This document shows positions 1 to 5,604 of a stretch of 9,142 nt of DNA, piece by piece. The notes below the pieces were generated by a model, which searched no databases, was not told the DNA's origin, and saw only the letters and a program-made list of their open reading frames with translations. Position numbers and translations under genes: made by a program. This stretch comes from Blastocatellia bacterium (GTDB taxonomy: Bacteria; Acidobacteriota; Blastocatellia; Pyrinomonadales; Pyrinomonadaceae): NCBI GenBank assembly GCA_003175865.1, contig PSRF01000378.1:1-9142 (forward strand), written 5' to 3'. The stretch's first letter is position 1. The number at the start of each line of letters is the position of its first letter.

Positions 1-20
1 CCGCCGCACCCCAAGGAGCT
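1..20. repeat. Partial REP-like repeat at the window edge
   Basis: Bases 1-20 match 7785-7804, the outer part of the right arm of the REPIN-like element at 7693-7806, at 18 of 20 positions and in the same orientation. The differences are g for a at 15 and c for t at 19. The GC-rich hairpin half would lie left of base 1, so only the outer end of one REP unit is seen. It ends about 38 bp before the BtpA-family gene. The AAGGAG inside it is too far from that start codon to serve as its ribosome binding site. Confidence 0.72.
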
Positions 21-58
21 TTCAGAATCCTACTGGCGTGTGTAATCTGTTTGATTGA

Positions 59-874
59 ATGACCCAACTGTTCTCCAGAGCAAAGCCAGTGATCGGTGTT
101 ATTCATGTCGGAGCCTTACCCGGCACGCCTCGTAATGCGCAGACAATCACTGAGTTGGTAAGTACAGCGCGGGACGAAGTGAGACTGTATCGCGATTCCG
201 GAGTCGACGGTTTAATTATCGAGAATATGCACGATGTTCCATATCTGCGTGGCGAGGTTGGTCCAGAGATCGTTGCGGCAATGACCGTGCTTGCAAGAGA
301 AGTAAGAACTCAATTTGACTTGCCGGTTGGTATTCAAATTCTTGCGGGTGCCAACATCGAGGCGATGGCTGTAGCTCACGCGGCGGATCTCGATTTCATC
401 AGAGTCGAAGGTTATGCCTACGCTCACGTTGCTGATGAAGGTTTGATTCAATCTTCGGCTGCGAGGCTACTTCGTTATAGACGCATGATTGGTGCGACAC
501 ATGTGCAGGTCTGGGCTGATGTAAAAAAGAAACACTCTGCTCATGCAATCACTGCCGATGTAAGTTTGGGGACTACCGCAGAAACAATAGAGTTCATGGG
601 TGCTGATTGTGTGATTGTGACTGGCAATGTTACCGGTGCAGCACCAAACGTCGAGGACGTTCGAGAAGCGAAGACTCATTGTCACTTGCCGATTTTTCTT
701 GGTTCTGGAATTAATGAGCAGAACATATCGCATTTCTACGACGAAGCTGACGGCTTCATTGTCGGTACAGCATTCAAGAAGGATGGTTATTGGGCCAACA
801 CCGTCGATCCATTCCGCGTTGAGAGATTTATGAAGAACCTGAAGAAGGTTTCGCGCCCCGGGGAGAGCCAGTAG
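59..874 (+). CDS. BtpA/SgcQ family TIM-barrel protein
   Basis: This 271-residue protein has the usual length of the BtpA/SgcQ family, a predicted cytosolic (beta/alpha)8 barrel. Seen in the sequence: the N-terminal strand signature VIGVIHVGALPGTPR (11-25), DGLIIENMHDVP (50-61), GIQILAGAN (91-99), DFIRVEGYAYAHVADEG (112-128), WADVKKKHSAH (152-162) and a C-terminal phosphate-loop-like pair, FLGSGI (213-218) and DGFIVGTAFKKDG (231-243). Family knowledge: cyanobacterial BtpA affects photosystem I accumulation and SgcQ lies in an E. coli sugar gene cluster, but no reaction is established, and most members occur in non-phototrophs. The GIQILAGAN/HVADEG form suggests the broadly distributed subfamily rather than the cyanobacterial one. 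There is no good SD site before the ATG at 59, and no strong promoter in the 58 bases available. The next gene has its own promoter, so this one looks monocistronic. Family assignment is firm; function is unknown. Confidence 0.93.
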   Translation: MTQLFSRAKPVIGVIHVGALPGTPRNAQTITELVSTARDEVRLYRDSGVDGLIIENMHDVPYLRGEVGPEIVAAMTVLAREVRTQFDLPVGIQILAGANIEAMAVAHAADLDFIRVEGYAYAHVADEGLIQSSAARLLRYRRMIGATHVQVWADVKKKHSAHAITADVSLGTTAETIEFMGADCVIVTGNVTGAAPNVEDVREAKTHCHLPIFLGSGINEQNISHFYDEADGFIVGTAFKKDGYWANTVDPFRVERFMKNLKKVSRPGESQ

Positions 875-907
875 GTTCAGATCAAGTTCTTGAAAGAGCG
901 AAACAGG

Positions 908-936
908 TTGTCACAACAAATAGCTAGGCATAGAAT
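908..936 (+). promoter_or_regulatory. Sigma70-type promoter for the small exported protein gene
   Basis: A -35 box TTGTCA (908-913) and a -10 box TAGAAT (931-936) each match the consensus at 5 of 6 positions and are separated by exactly 17 bases. Transcription would start near 943, giving a leader of about 38 bases before the ATG at 981. The leader carries a strong SD site, AAGGAGGA (969-976). This is the best promoter-like match I found in the window. It assumes that the host's main sigma factor uses the standard consensus. Confidence 0.6.
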
Positions 937-980
937 GCCCCCGAAACCGAACCACAATTGTTTTCATTAAGGAGGAAGAT

Positions 981-1445
981 ATGAAGGCAAAAGCACTCGC
1001 CTTGGTTTTACCACTGTTTCTCGCGGGCGTGGCGTTCAGCTTCGCAACCAGTCCCCAGATGGGCACCTGGAAGCTTAATGAAGCAAAATCAAAGATTCCT
1101 GCTGGCTCGCCGAAAAATACCACTGTCGTCTACGAGGCCGCGGGCGACATGATCAAAGTCACGGTCGACGGAGTTGATGGTAGCGGAAATCCCGCACACA
1201 ACGAATGGACAGGAAAGTTTGATGGCAAAGATTATCCGGTCACGGGTGACGCATCGGTCGACACGCGTTCATACAAAGTAGTGAACGAACGTACGTTGTC
1301 TATTGAAAATAAGAAGGATGGGAAAGTAACTGTCACCGGCCGGATTGTCGTATCTGCTGATGGTAAAACACGAACCGTTACGACCAATTCTACAGACGCG
1401 AAGGGACAGAAAGTAACCGTTGTTGCGGTTTACGACAAACAGTAG
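981..1445 (+). CDS. Small exported protein of unknown function (GTWKLN type)
   Basis: This 154-residue protein has a clear Sec signal peptide: Lys at 2 and 4, a hydrophobic core over about residues 5-19, and a likely cleavage after SFA (22). The mature part is about 130 residues, starts TSPQMGTWKLNEAKSK, and continues as alternating polar/hydrophobic segments rich in Thr, Val and Lys, which suggests a small beta-rich fold, possibly lipocalin-like. It has no Cys, no membrane segment after the signal and no catalytic motif I recognise. The GTWKLN opening recurs in many short exported Acidobacteriota proteins that are normally annotated as hypothetical; that statement is from memory. The start is secure: AAGGAGGA lies four bases before the ATG, and a near-consensus promoter lies at 908-936. 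The good promoter and SD site suggest high expression. It is periplasmic or surface-located by inference, with function unknown. Confidence 0.87.
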   Translation: MKAKALALVLPLFLAGVAFSFATSPQMGTWKLNEAKSKIPAGSPKNTTVVYEAAGDMIKVTVDGVDGSGNPAHNEWTGKFDGKDYPVTGDASVDTRSYKVVNERTLSIENKKDGKVTVTGRIVVSADGKTRTVTTNSTDAKGQKVTVVAVYDKQ

Positions 1446-1465
1446 TCTTCCTCTGCGTCTGACGT

Positions 1466-1505
1466 TGCGGGGCGAGGCCTAAAAAACTCGGGCGCCCGCC
1501 CCGCA
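1466..1505. terminator. Bidirectional hairpin between convergent genes
   Basis: A perfect 9 bp GC-rich stem pairs TGCGGGGCG (1466-1474) with CGCCCCGCA (1497-1505) around a 22-base loop that itself contains AGGCCT, a run of six A and GGCGCC. It fills most of the 64 bp between the stop codons at 1443-1445 (+) and 1510-1512 (-), so it could end transcription from both sides. Neither side has a T-run after the stem. It is therefore not a textbook intrinsic terminator and may instead protect 3' ends. Confidence 0.5.
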
Positions 1506-1509
1506 CAAC

Positions 1510-3027
1510 TCACCTTACCTTCGCACTAAACACCTCTTCCATAAGCAGCGGTATTCGGCAACCACTCGATGGCTCGAGTTGGCGACGGCTGTCTGTCCAG
1601 ATGGGATACGCGTAACCGCCAAACGAAACCAGACCCTCATAATCACCCTGCTGGTTTCCGTAGTCGATTCCATCACATGGAACCACGCCATTGCAGTCGT
1701 GTTCATTGGAGCTCACATTACTCGCGCGCACGTCAGCTCCCGGAAATGAGACGCCGCCGTTTGTTGACCTCGCCAGATAGTAATCGGTCTGGTACCGAAA
1801 GCCGGTTGTATCATTACGAGTGTCATAGAAAGCGACGGTCACATCGCCGTTGGTTGAGTCGACTGACATCCAGTGATTGAACCGATCGACTGGTCTGGAT
1901 AATTGATCGCCAACACGGATTGGCGTAGACCACGTCGCGCCACGATCGTCAGAGTATGAAAGGAAAATGTCCGTGACCTGTGCTGGCGTCAGGTCCATCC
2001 AACTGCAATAGATGCGACCTCGATGTGAACTGGTTGAGCGATCTACATCAAGCGAGGGATACACGAGCGCTCGACGAAAAGACTCTGCAGGAAGAGGGAT
2101 CTCAAAAGGAAGTGTCTTAAGCGAAATAGTTGCTGGGCTTTCCCACGTCTGTCCGCCATCGAATGAGCGATTAAACACAATTGCATTCGCTTTGTAGTCA
2201 TTCCAGGCGACGTAGACTTCACCATTAGGACCAACTGAGGGAGACGCTCCGATAGATTTTCCCGGTCCATTTGGATCATCGACTCGGGTGATGGTGAACG
2301 TCGCACCGTGATCGATGGAACGAGCAAGTCGGACACCTCCGCCAATTGATCCTCCTGCAGCCGCATCCCACGCGATATAGACACTATCTCGGAAAGGACT
2401 CGTTACATTCGTGTCGGCTGTGATCATAGGCTTGTCGTTGAAGTGGTTCTTACCGTTTTCAAAACCAAAAAACGTTGCCGTGGGATAGGTTTTGCCGCCA
2501 TCGATAGATCGAGCGACGGCCATCTCTGTACCATTGATTCCATTGCCGGCGGCGAAGTAGACCACGATATACCCGTAGAAGACATTGTTACTCGAGTCGA
2601 AAGCGAGACTCGGATCCGAACCAAAGTCAGTGCCATTCCTTGTCTTCGGCTGCGGCAATGGCAGATCAACTCCTCCCCAGCTCGAGCCACCATCGAAGGA
2701 GAAATATCCACGCATCGGCAGTCTGAAGATTTCATTTGAGCCGGCAGCTAACACCCGCGGTTGGTTGGCGTTGATGGTTATGAATGTTTCACTTTGTGGT
2801 CCACATTCATTTGAGACGTCTACGTTTGTGCCAAAAGGGAGTGAGCTTGTTGTTGTCGGCGCCGCATCAGAACCATTGTTCAGAATGAATTGATACTTAT
2901 CCCACCAGGTGGGGTCGTGGGTTGTGGTGCCACCGGCAGACACTGGCTTCGTAGTCGTTGAACCGGACAGTATCAATAGGATTAAAACAAAAATTGAGGC
3001 GATCATTGTTCGTTGGCTCGTTGTCAT
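1510..3027 (-). CDS. Secreted sialidase-fold protein with six Asp-box (BNR) repeats
   Basis: This 505-residue exported protein has an N-terminal Sec signal (hydrophobic stretch about 9-21, before STTTKPVSAGG). Six Asp-boxes of the form S-x-D/N-x-G-x-T/S-W/Y/F start at residues 110, 174, 237, 288, 359 and 421, spaced about 50-70 apart. This is the pattern of a six-bladed beta-propeller in the sialidase/neuraminidase superfamily. An FRLP at 101-104 recalls the FRIP motif of true sialidases, but it sits only nine residues before the first box, and I cannot pick out the Arg triad or the Tyr/Glu nucleophile pair. Glycan hydrolysis is possible but unproven; a binding or structural propeller is equally plausible. 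The ATG at 3027 was chosen over one 33 bases upstream because AAGGAGG (3034-3040) sits six bases before it, and because the upstream start would add 11 charged or Cys-containing residues to the signal peptide. A perfect dyad lies just upstream. Confidence 0.88.
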   Translation of the reverse strand: MTTSQRTMIASIFVLILLILSGSTTTKPVSAGGTTTHDPTWWDKYQFILNNGSDAAPTTTSSLPFGTNVDVSNECGPQSETFITINANQPRVLAAGSNEIFRLPMRGYFSFDGGSSWGGVDLPLPQPKTRNGTDFGSDPSLAFDSSNNVFYGYIVVYFAAGNGINGTEMAVARSIDGGKTYPTATFFGFENGKNHFNDKPMITADTNVTSPFRDSVYIAWDAAAGGSIGGGVRLARSIDHGATFTITRVDDPNGPGKSIGASPSVGPNGEVYVAWNDYKANAIVFNRSFDGGQTWESPATISLKTLPFEIPLPAESFRRALVYPSLDVDRSTSSHRGRIYCSWMDLTPAQVTDIFLSYSDDRGATWSTPIRVGDQLSRPVDRFNHWMSVDSTNGDVTVAFYDTRNDTTGFRYQTDYYLARSTNGGVSFPGADVRASNVSSNEHDCNGVVPCDGIDYGNQQGDYEGLVSFGGYAYPIWTDSRRQLEPSSGCRIPLLMEEVFSAKVR

Positions 3028-3033
3028 TCGAAG

Positions 3034-3040
3034 CCTCCTT
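3034..3040 (-). promoter_or_regulatory. Ribosome binding site that sets the start at 3027
   Basis: Read on the minus strand, AAGGAGG is followed by six bases (CTTCGA) and the ATG at 3027-3025. This is a near-perfect SD site at ideal spacing. It lies inside the longer open frame that begins at 3060, which argues against that upstream ATG. Confidence 0.82.
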
Positions 3041-3049
3041 GAGCAATAG

Positions 3050-3068
3050 ATTCGCGACATACGCGAAT
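3050..3068. promoter_or_regulatory. Perfect inverted repeat ATTCGCG-N5-CGCGAAT
   Basis: Bases 3050-3056 (ATTCGCG) and 3062-3068 (CGCGAAT) form a perfect 7 bp dyad with a 5-base spacer (ACATA). It begins 10 bases upstream of the SD site of the Asp-box protein gene. The size and symmetry fit an operator for a dimeric helix-turn-helix repressor, or a small leader hairpin that could affect translation. No convincing -10/-35 pair was found nearby on the minus strand, so its position relative to the transcription start is unknown. Confidence 0.45.
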
Positions 3069-3266
3069 GTGGTTAGGCGTATTGAGGGCTAAAGTTTTAC
3101 TGACGTTTCAGTGTACGGTGGTCGACGATGTTTCTGGGGGACCACTGAACCTGCCGCACGATAGGAGAGGCTGCATTCTACTTGAAAAGCGAGTAAGGCG
3201 GGAATCTTCGGTCAACGCGGTTGCTTCGGCTTTGAAGTCTCGAATAAATTCTGTTTGAGACCCGCG

Positions 3267-3303
3267 ATTTATCATTGGCGTTTATTATTTACCACTGATA
3301 AAT
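3267..3303. other. AT-rich stem-loop in the 3028-3334 gene-free stretch
   Basis: ATTTATCATTGG (3267-3278) pairs with CCACTGATAAAT (3292-3303) at 11 of 12 positions around a 13-base AT-rich loop. It lies 32 bases beyond the stop codon of the ankyrin/TonB-C-like gene and about 240 bases upstream of the Asp-box protein gene, both on the minus strand. It may be a weak 3'-end hairpin for the first or an upstream site for the second; no T-run follows. The rest of the 3028-3334 gap holds the SD site and dyad described separately, a lone TAGAAT-like hexamer on the minus strand at 3175-3180 without a matching -35 box, and no gene I can support. Confidence 0.35.
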
Positions 3304-3334
3304 GATTTGATACTGCCCACTTTCATTGCTGACC

Positions 3335-4483
3335 TCACCTGGGACTAAATGTATAAGTAATCGTTCCTTCTGTTCCCCGGCCGGCAAGCTTTTCAGCTGA
3401 GAAGCTTGACCGCTTTGCGGCGCCAATCGCGGCCTCTCGCAGAGTCTCATCGTTGTTCTTACTCGATGCAGCAACGACTTTTCCCGATCTATCGATCCTC
3501 ACTTGCACGATCACTGATGTAGGCTGCTGGACCATGCTTATTGGAACGTCGGCAGTGGGTAACAAAACTGCTTTTCCAGATAGCTGTCCCACAGCTACAG
3601 GTACACCTTTCAGGATATTTGTGCTTTGGGTTGCCGGTTTGGGCGTTGTGTCTTCGCGATTACTCTTAAACAAAAGATTGCTGACAAACAATGTAGCAAT
3701 TAGGGCAAGTAAGAAAGTTGACAGCACCAACAGCCATAGCGGCCAAGACGAACTCTTTGCCTCCGGTGTTGCTAAGGACGTCGCATCTGCGTCAACCAGA
3801 GGCACCTCGTGATACGAACAATATGCGAGCAGGGGACTGTCGTAAATCGTGTTGCATTTCGGGCAGCGCTTGCGATGTGGTGCAGGATTATTTTCTTCCG
3901 CAGGTCGCGATTGAGTATGCGTAACAGGCGGAAGTTCAGGTTTAGGTTCCGTTGCAAGTGCAGGAGGCGTCTCCGTTGTGAGTAAAACTGGATCGGCATT
4001 CGTCGTTCGCGTTCTGCGTTGCGGAATATCCTGTCTTGCTGGAGGCCGTGGTTGATGTGGTTTCTCAGCAAATCGCTGTCGCAGTCCCGCAAGGAACTTC
4101 TGAGTCTTCTCCTCATCGGCTTGGGTGGCTTTCGCGGACAACGAAGCTGAGTCAGCTTTCGGTTGCGACGCTTCATCCGAAGATTCTGGCTTACGGCGCG
4201 GCTCCCTCTTTTTATTGAGGCCATGTAGCCAGCCCGAGCGCCCCTTACGTTCGGCCCAGTCTATAGCGTTTAAGCCGGTATGATCCGACACAAGAGGATT
4301 TGCGCCGGCGTCTAACAGCAAACCAATCAAACTGTCTTGACCAGAAATGATCGCGAGAATGAGCGGAGTTTGTCCGCCTTCGTTTTGAGCGTTGACATCA
4401 GTACCCTCGGCAATCAGTGCCGCAAGCGCGTTATCGTTGCCGGCAGATACAAGACGGAAAATTAACGGATTAGGCGAAGTCAA
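3335..4483 (-). CDS. Ankyrin / zinc-ribbon / single-TM / TonB-C-like membrane protein
   Basis: This 382-residue protein has four parts. Residues about 5-90 carry two to three ankyrin repeats (for example GTDVNAQNEGGQTPLILAI at 27-45 and LLLDAGANPLVSDHTGLNAIDWA). Residues 91-205 are a charged, Pro-rich linker. Residues 207-225 form a short zinc-ribbon-like CPKC...CSYH (C207, C210, C222, H225). A TM helix spans about 247-272. Residues about 295-380 resemble the TonB C-terminal domain: VIVQVRIDRSGKVVAAS, then LREAAIGAAKRSSF and GTITYTF. Inferred topology is ankyrin and zinc parts in the cytosol, C-terminal domain in the periplasm. Only about 22 residues separate the TM helix from that domain, so it probably cannot span to the outer membrane as classical TonB does. 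The start is TTG, with a weak GGGGA upstream; an in-frame TAG lies further upstream, with no ATG or GTG between. It may act in sensing or scaffolding; function is unproven. Confidence 0.85.
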   Translation of the reverse strand: MTSPNPLIFRLVSAGNDNALAALIAEGTDVNAQNEGGQTPLILAIISGQDSLIGLLLDAGANPLVSDHTGLNAIDWAERKGRSGWLHGLNKKREPRRKPESSDEASQPKADSASLSAKATQADEEKTQKFLAGLRQRFAEKPHQPRPPARQDIPQRRTRTTNADPVLLTTETPPALATEPKPELPPVTHTQSRPAEENNPAPHRKRCPKCNTIYDSPLLAYCSYHEVPLVDADATSLATPEAKSSSWPLWLLVLSTFLLALIATLFVSNLLFKSNREDTTPKPATQSTNILKGVPVAVGQLSGKAVLLPTADVPISMVQQPTSVIVQVRIDRSGKVVAASSKNNDETLREAAIGAAKRSSFSAEKLAGRGTEGTITYTFSPR

Positions 4484-4551
4484 GTTGTCCCCAGCACGGA
4501 TGGGAGAACGGGGGTTGCAGGTAAAGGGGCGTACGGCGATCCAATAGCTCT

Positions 4552-4579
4552 ATTTTAAGGAAGCATCATGAAATATGAA
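4552..4579 (-). promoter_or_regulatory. Possible promoter for the ankyrin/TonB-C-like gene
   Basis: On the minus strand, TTCATA (4579-4574, 4 of 6 to the -35 consensus) is followed after 16 bases by TAAAAT (4557-4552, 5 of 6 to the -10 consensus). This would give a leader of roughly 60 bases before the TTG at 4483. The match is modest and the 218 bp divergent gap is AT-rich here, so chance is likely enough to keep confidence low. Confidence 0.27.
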
Positions 4580-4590
4580 ATGATTTTCTC

Positions 4591-4611
4591 GGGAAGTCCT
4601 TAGGCCTTCCC
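4591..4611. other. Short hairpin in the divergent intergenic region
   Basis: GGGAAG (4591-4596) pairs perfectly with CTTCCC (4606-4611) around a 9-base loop. It lies about 90 bases before the cytochrome gene and just downstream of a possible 11-codon ORF (4568-4603, with AAGGAAG before its ATG), whose stop falls inside the loop. There is no T-run. It could be an operator or a leader structure for the cytochrome transcript. Confidence 0.22.
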
Positions 4612-4701
4612 AATCCAGCCTATAAACTGCGGGTGGAATTGTTGAGTTCGTAACAGAACCCTGGGCTCAAACTCTTCACTAACAGGCCAGGCAGGAGTAG
4701 C

Positions 4702-5013
4702 ATGACCCACATGCGAGTCTTAGTTTTGTTGGTCGTGACGGCCCTGAGTTTGTTGCAGGCAGGCGGGAGTGCAATGAAGACTTCAGCCTTTGTATCCTTC
4801 GAAAAAAATCAGCCAGTCGATTTTGAGCGGCAGGTCAAGCCAATTCTTCAATCGAAGTGCATGCCTTGTCACTTCAGCGGTGGCAAAGTTTATGAACGCT
4901 TGCCGTTTGATAAGCCCGAGACGATAAGAAAACTGGGAACCAAACTCTTTACGCGAATCAAGGACGAAAACGATCGAAGACTGATTACTGAATTCCTCGA
5001 ACAGGGAAAATAA
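4702..5013 (+). CDS. Small mono-haem c-type cytochrome, exported
   Basis: This 103-residue protein has an N-terminal hydrophobic signal (about 5-20). The mature part holds one haem-attachment site, CMPCH (C53, C56, H57), within DFERQVKPILQSKCMPCHFSGG, which resembles the short cytochrome domains common in Planctomycetes and Acidobacteriota. Haem would be attached covalently in the periplasm. After His57 there is neither Met nor His, so the usual distal axial ligand is absent from the chain. The haem may be five-coordinate, bind Lys or an outside ligand, or be completed by a partner. The segment YERLPFDKPETIRKLGTKLFTRIKD that follows is mostly polar and helical. AGGAG (4693-4697) lies four bases before the ATG; an internal ATG at codon 4 is the only alternative. 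The next gene starts five bases after the stop, so the two are almost certainly co-transcribed. Electron donor and acceptor are unknown. Confidence 0.85.
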   Translation: MTHMRVLVLLVVTALSLLQAGGSAMKTSAFVSFEKNQPVDFERQVKPILQSKCMPCHFSGGKVYERLPFDKPETIRKLGTKLFTRIKDENDRRLITEFLEQGK

Positions 5014-5018
5014 TTGTT

Positions 5019-5531
5019 ATGCGTGTTGCAATCGCACTCACTTTTCTGCTGTTGCTTCTCTGCAAATGCACTTACGCGCAATCTTGTAATCCTGCTGTGG
5101 TGTCATACATAGTGCGCGACGAGAAAGGTCAGATCCTGAGTCGTGCGGATCTCGACTCGCTCGCCAAACAACTCCCCGAAGCGATTGGTGACGCGGGCAT
5201 TCTCGTCAACGATGTATCGTTCCTGGCGGACAAACAAACGTACTATTGGCCGGAAGATGCTAAGTTTGATACGGGAACCAAGTCACCCGCACTGGTATTC
5301 GCGAACGCAGGGAACTGCATCATGCATCTGGGCGAAGTAACTCTCACCTATCATGGAAAAAAGATGCGATTGATTTTCAATATTGACATCAATCGAAACC
5401 AGGATGATCGACGCCTGGTTATTGATTCACTTCGGTTTCAGGAAGGAACTTTTCAGTTGGATCTAACTGATTGGAATCACGCCCGTGACAAACTCATTAC
5501 CGCAACGCACTGGAAAGGAAATGTCCGATAA
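5019..5531 (+). CDS. Exported protein of unknown function, cytochrome operon partner
   Basis: This 170-residue protein has a typical Sec signal peptide (Arg2, hydrophobic core about 3-14, likely cut after TYA at 20). A Cys precedes CTYA, but the residues before it do not form a lipobox, so a lipoprotein is unlikely. The mature part begins QSCNPAVVSYIVRDEKG, contains a second Cys in GNCIMHLGEV, and is beta-rich after about residue 100 (VTLTYHGKKMRLIFNIDIN). The two mature Cys residues could form a disulfide. I see no catalytic motif and do not recognise the family beyond a sense that similar hypotheticals occur in Acidobacteriota. It starts five bases after the cytochrome stop, with only a poor SD-like AGGGAAAA, which fits translational coupling. 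It may serve the cytochrome or simply share its transcript. Confidence 0.8.
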   Translation: MRVAIALTFLLLLLCKCTYAQSCNPAVVSYIVRDEKGQILSRADLDSLAKQLPEAIGDAGILVNDVSFLADKQTYYWPEDAKFDTGTKSPALVFANAGNCIMHLGEVTLTYHGKKMRLIFNIDINRNQDDRRLVIDSLRFQEGTFQLDLTDWNHARDKLITATHWKGNVR

Positions 5532-5604
5532 AGCCTTTGCTTGTCTATTGCCTTGATAACAATTCTTACCGCGTCTGAACGACAAACTAAAGTTTATCGA
5601 ACCT

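Noticed and set aside
3028..3060. Eleven-residue N-terminal extension of the Asp-box protein
   Set aside because: The strong SD site for the ATG at 3027 lies within it, and the added residues spoil the signal peptide.
3160..3214. Minus-strand promoter from TTGACC and TAGAAT upstream of the Asp-box gene
   Set aside because: The two hexamers are 29 bases apart, too far for one sigma70-type promoter.
3067..3258. Plus-strand open frame of 63 codons in the gap upstream of the Asp-box gene
   Set aside because: No SD site, no recognisable motif, and it overlaps the likely control region of the minus-strand gene.
5532..5604. Terminator between the convergent exported-protein and zinc-ribbon genes
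   Set aside because: No stem of useful length followed by a T-run was found in these 73 bases.
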